A stretch of DNA of 64,000 nt from Propionigenium maris DSM 9537 (GTDB lineage: Bacteria; Fusobacteriota; Fusobacteriia; Fusobacteriales; Fusobacteriaceae). The position numbers were made by a program, and so were the translations under genes. Shown here piece after piece: positions 62,176 to 64,000 of this stretch. The notes under the pieces were generated by a model that saw only the letters and a list, made by a program, of their open reading frames with translations, was not told where the DNA came from and ran no database searches. The stretch covers positions 62,001-126,000 of the forward strand of contig NZ_BSDY01000008.1 in NCBI RefSeq assembly GCF_027925155.1. Reading direction: 5' to 3'. Within the stretch, counting starts at the first letter, position 1. Every line of letters starts with the position of its first letter.

Positions 62176-64000
62176 ATGGATATAGAAAAGAAGATGAATG
62201 AGCTATATGAAAGGATAGAGAAGTACAGTTATTACTACTACACGAGAAATGAAAGCCTTATATCGGATGTGGAGTTTGACAAACTTCTGGCTGAACTGGA
62301 GAGACTGGAGGAGGAGAATCCCCACTTAAAGAGGGAGGGAAGCCTTACATCCCAGGTAGGTTCGAGTCTTAAGGACAGTAAGTTTACCAAGGTAAAGCAT
62401 AAAAATCCCATGCTGAGCCTTTCAAATACCTATAGTACAAAGGACTTAGAGGACTTTGACGGAAGGGTAAAAAGGATCCTTGGAAGGGACAGGAAAGTGG
62501 ATTATGCTCTGGAGCTGAAGCTGGACGGGGTATCCATAAGTGTCCACTATGAAAGGGGAAAACTTACAAGGGCAGTTACCAGGGGAGACGGAGCTGTGGG
62601 AGAGGATGTAACGGAAAATATTCTTCAGATAGCCTCTATTCCCCACTATCTGAAGGAAGAGATAAGTATGGAGGTAAGGGGAGAGATAGTCCTTCCCCTA
62701 GATGAGTTTAAAAGACTCAACGATGTAAGGGCCCAGGCCGGTGAGGAGGTCTTTGCAAATCCAAGAAACGCAGCAAGCGGAACCCTTAAGCAACTGGATG
62801 CCACAGTAGTTAAGGAGAGAAACCTGGACTGCTACTTCTTCTTCCTGGTAGACGGGGGAAGCTACGGGTTAGAAAAGCACAATGAGAGCCTGGAGTACCT
62901 GGAAAGTCTGGGGATAAAGACTACAGGGGTATGTGAGGTGTGCAGCAGCATCGATGAGCTGGAGGAGAGGATAGCTCACTGGCAGGAGAGAAAGGAAGAT
63001 CTGGGCTATGAAACAGACGGAATGGTTATTAAGATAAATGATACAGGACTTTGGGAGGAGCTGGGAGCCACAACTAAGAGTCCAAGATGGGCTATAGCCT
63101 ATAAGTTTCCTGCAAAGCAGGTGACAACAAAGCTTACCGGGGTGACCTGGCAGGTGGGGAGAACCGGGAAGGTAACTCCTGTGGCAGAACTAGAGGAGGT
63201 AGAGGTTTCTGGAAGTAAGGTAAAGAGAGCCAGCCTGCACAACTACGATGAGATCCTGAGAAAGGATATCAGGGTAGGAGACAGGGTATTTATAGAGAAG
63301 GCTGCAGAGATAATTCCTCAGGTTGTAAAGGTAGTTAAAGAGGTAAGGGACGGCAGCGAGATAGAGATAGAGCTCCCTACAAACTGTCCAGTGTGTAATG
63401 CCCTTCTAGATAACGTAGAGAAGAGCGTAGACTATGTAGATGCAATAACCTTCCTTGGAATAGAGAAGGTGGGAGAGAAGAAGGCCAAGCTCCTGGCTGA
63501 AGCCAGCGGAAGTATAGAGAAACTTATGGAGCTGGAGCTGGAGGAGCTGGAATCCATAAAGACCATAGGAAAGAGGCTAGCCAAGGCCATCTATGAGTAC
63601 TTCAGAGATGAAGAGAATATAGAGCTTATAAAGACCCTGAAGGAGAGGGGGGTAAGCTTTAGTTTTGATACCGATGGAGTAAGGAAGATAGATAAGAGGG
63701 AGTTTGCAGCAGACCCTAAGCTTCTTGCCTTTGTATCCAAGGACGATGTGGTGGATATAAGATGTATCAACGATGACTGCCCGTCAAAGCTTCAGACAAA
63801 GATAGAGTACTTTGTATCCAGGGACGCTATGAATATAGATGGGCTGGGAACCAAGATAGTGGAGAAGTTCATAGAGCTGGGGAAGATTAAGGATGTATCG
63901 GATATCTATAGACTTCATGAGTATAGAGGCGAGCTGGAGCAGATAGATAAGATGGGGGAGAAGTCCATCGAAAACCTTCTGAACTCCATAGAGGAGAGCA
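62176..64000 (+). CDS. ligA: NAD-dependent DNA ligase LigA, unusual insert, 3' end outside window
   Basis: First 608 codons. N-terminal Ia domain (YYYYTRNESLISDVEFDKLL) and adenylation domain with catalytic Lys115 in LELKLDG, SISVHYERGKLTRAVTRGDG, then OB domain. The zinc finger is split: Cys404 and Cys407 (CPVC) are normal, but Cys530 and Cys535 (CINDDC) come 123 residues later instead of about 15. Between them lies sequence like the late helix-hairpin-helix part of LigA (GIEKVGEKKAKLLAEASG...ENIELIKTLKERGVSF). After the finger the usual FVSRDAMNIDGLG resumes to the window edge. Duplication or misassembly cannot be decided here. GGAGGAAGATAG precedes ATG. Confidence 0.93.
   Translation, partial: MDIEKKMNELYERIEKYSYYYYTRNESLISDVEFDKLLAELERLEEENPHLKREGSLTSQVGSSLKDSKFTKVKHKNPMLSLSNTYSTKDLEDFDGRVKRILGRDRKVDYALELKLDGVSISVHYERGKLTRAVTRGDGAVGEDVTENILQIASIPHYLKEEISMEVRGEIVLPLDEFKRLNDVRAQAGEEVFANPRNAASGTLKQLDATVVKERNLDCYFFFLVDGGSYGLEKHNESLEYLESLGIKTTGVCEVCSSIDELEERIAHWQERKEDLGYETDGMVIKINDTGLWEELGATTKSPRWAIAYKFPAKQVTTKLTGVTWQVGRTGKVTPVAELEEVEVSGSKVKRASLHNYDEILRKDIRVGDRVFIEKAAEIIPQVVKVVKEVRDGSEIEIELPTNCPVCNALLDNVEKSVDYVDAITFLGIEKVGEKKAKLLAEASGSIEKLMELELEELESIKTIGKRLAKAIYEYFRDEENIELIKTLKERGVSFSFDTDGVRKIDKREFAADPKLLAFVSKDDVVDIRCINDDCPSKLQTKIEYFVSRDAMNIDGLGTKIVEKFIELGKIKDVSDIYRLHEYRGELEQIDKMGEKSIENLLNSIEES

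Overview
The window looks like a chromosomal segment of a diderm, AT-leaning, fermentative bacterium, most likely a member of the Fusobacteriota (Propionigenium/Ilyobacter/Cetobacterium-like). This is inferred from gene content and codon style, not from a marker search. An outer membrane is implied by TolC proteins, two RND pumps, a beta-barrel protein and an LPS-core-type kinase. Ribosome binding sites are strong (AGGAGG-like), most genes end in clear intrinsic terminators, and codons are rich in AGA/AGG and GGA. An anaerobic lifestyle is suggested by a rubredoxin-first rubrerythrin and a CBS-type manganese pyrophosphatase. I see no rRNA, tRNA, CRISPR array, prophage or intact insertion sequence.

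Layout. 1-13.5 kb: the 3' part of an ABC-F ATPase, the SstT Ser/Thr symporter, a PduO-type cobalamin adenosyltransferase, HflX, a YitT membrane protein, two overlapping MarR regulators, an outer-membrane barrel, pentapeptide-repeat and TPR proteins and a PHP phosphatase, with small unannotated ORFs between them. 13.5-27.6 kb: the conserved rpsB-tsf-pyrH-frr ... uppS-cdsA-dxr ... rseP cluster, interrupted twice (a secreted protein, a kinase and a DUF1007/NicO metal-transport pair; then NhaC, LipB and a thymidylate kinase). 27.6-40.2 kb: BioA, a TetR-controlled TolC/MFP/RND efflux operon with its PG0541-type partner, an NtrC-like activator with an altered GAFTGA loop, a PpiD/SurA-like chaperone and an AIM24 protein. 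40.3-47 kb: GntR regulator and glycerate kinase, pyruvate kinase, enolase, a PH-domain protein and rubrerythrin. 47.4-54 kb: a second RND operon whose outer-membrane component is fused to a periplasmic-binding domain. 54-64 kb: an RHH-WYL regulator, GNAT acetyltransferase, tyrS behind an attenuator, DppA, BrnQ, a CBS-pyrophosphatase and the 5' part of ligA.

Most notable points. (1) tyrS is preceded by its own promoter, a 16-codon ORF with five consecutive Tyr codons and a 12-bp intrinsic terminator that can compete with an upstream pairing: a leader-peptide attenuator. (2) LigA has a helix-hairpin-helix-like segment of about 100 residues inserted inside its four-cysteine zinc finger. (3) A repeat of about 95 bp occurs five times in the first 23 kb, always in the same orientation, always starting at the T-tract of an intrinsic terminator and ending in its own hairpin plus T-tract; two copies sit at the two breaks in the rpsB-rseP cluster. 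(4) A TolC protein carries an N-terminal ABC_sub_bind-like domain. (5) Five small genes of 43-55 codons have good ribosome binding sites.

Regulation visible in the sequence includes twin 16-bp palindromes over the tetR-efflux promoter, a GntR-consensus site at the glycerate kinase promoter, an inverted repeat over the rubrerythrin promoter and a structured leader before rpsB. All promoter, operator and RNA-structure calls are made by eye.
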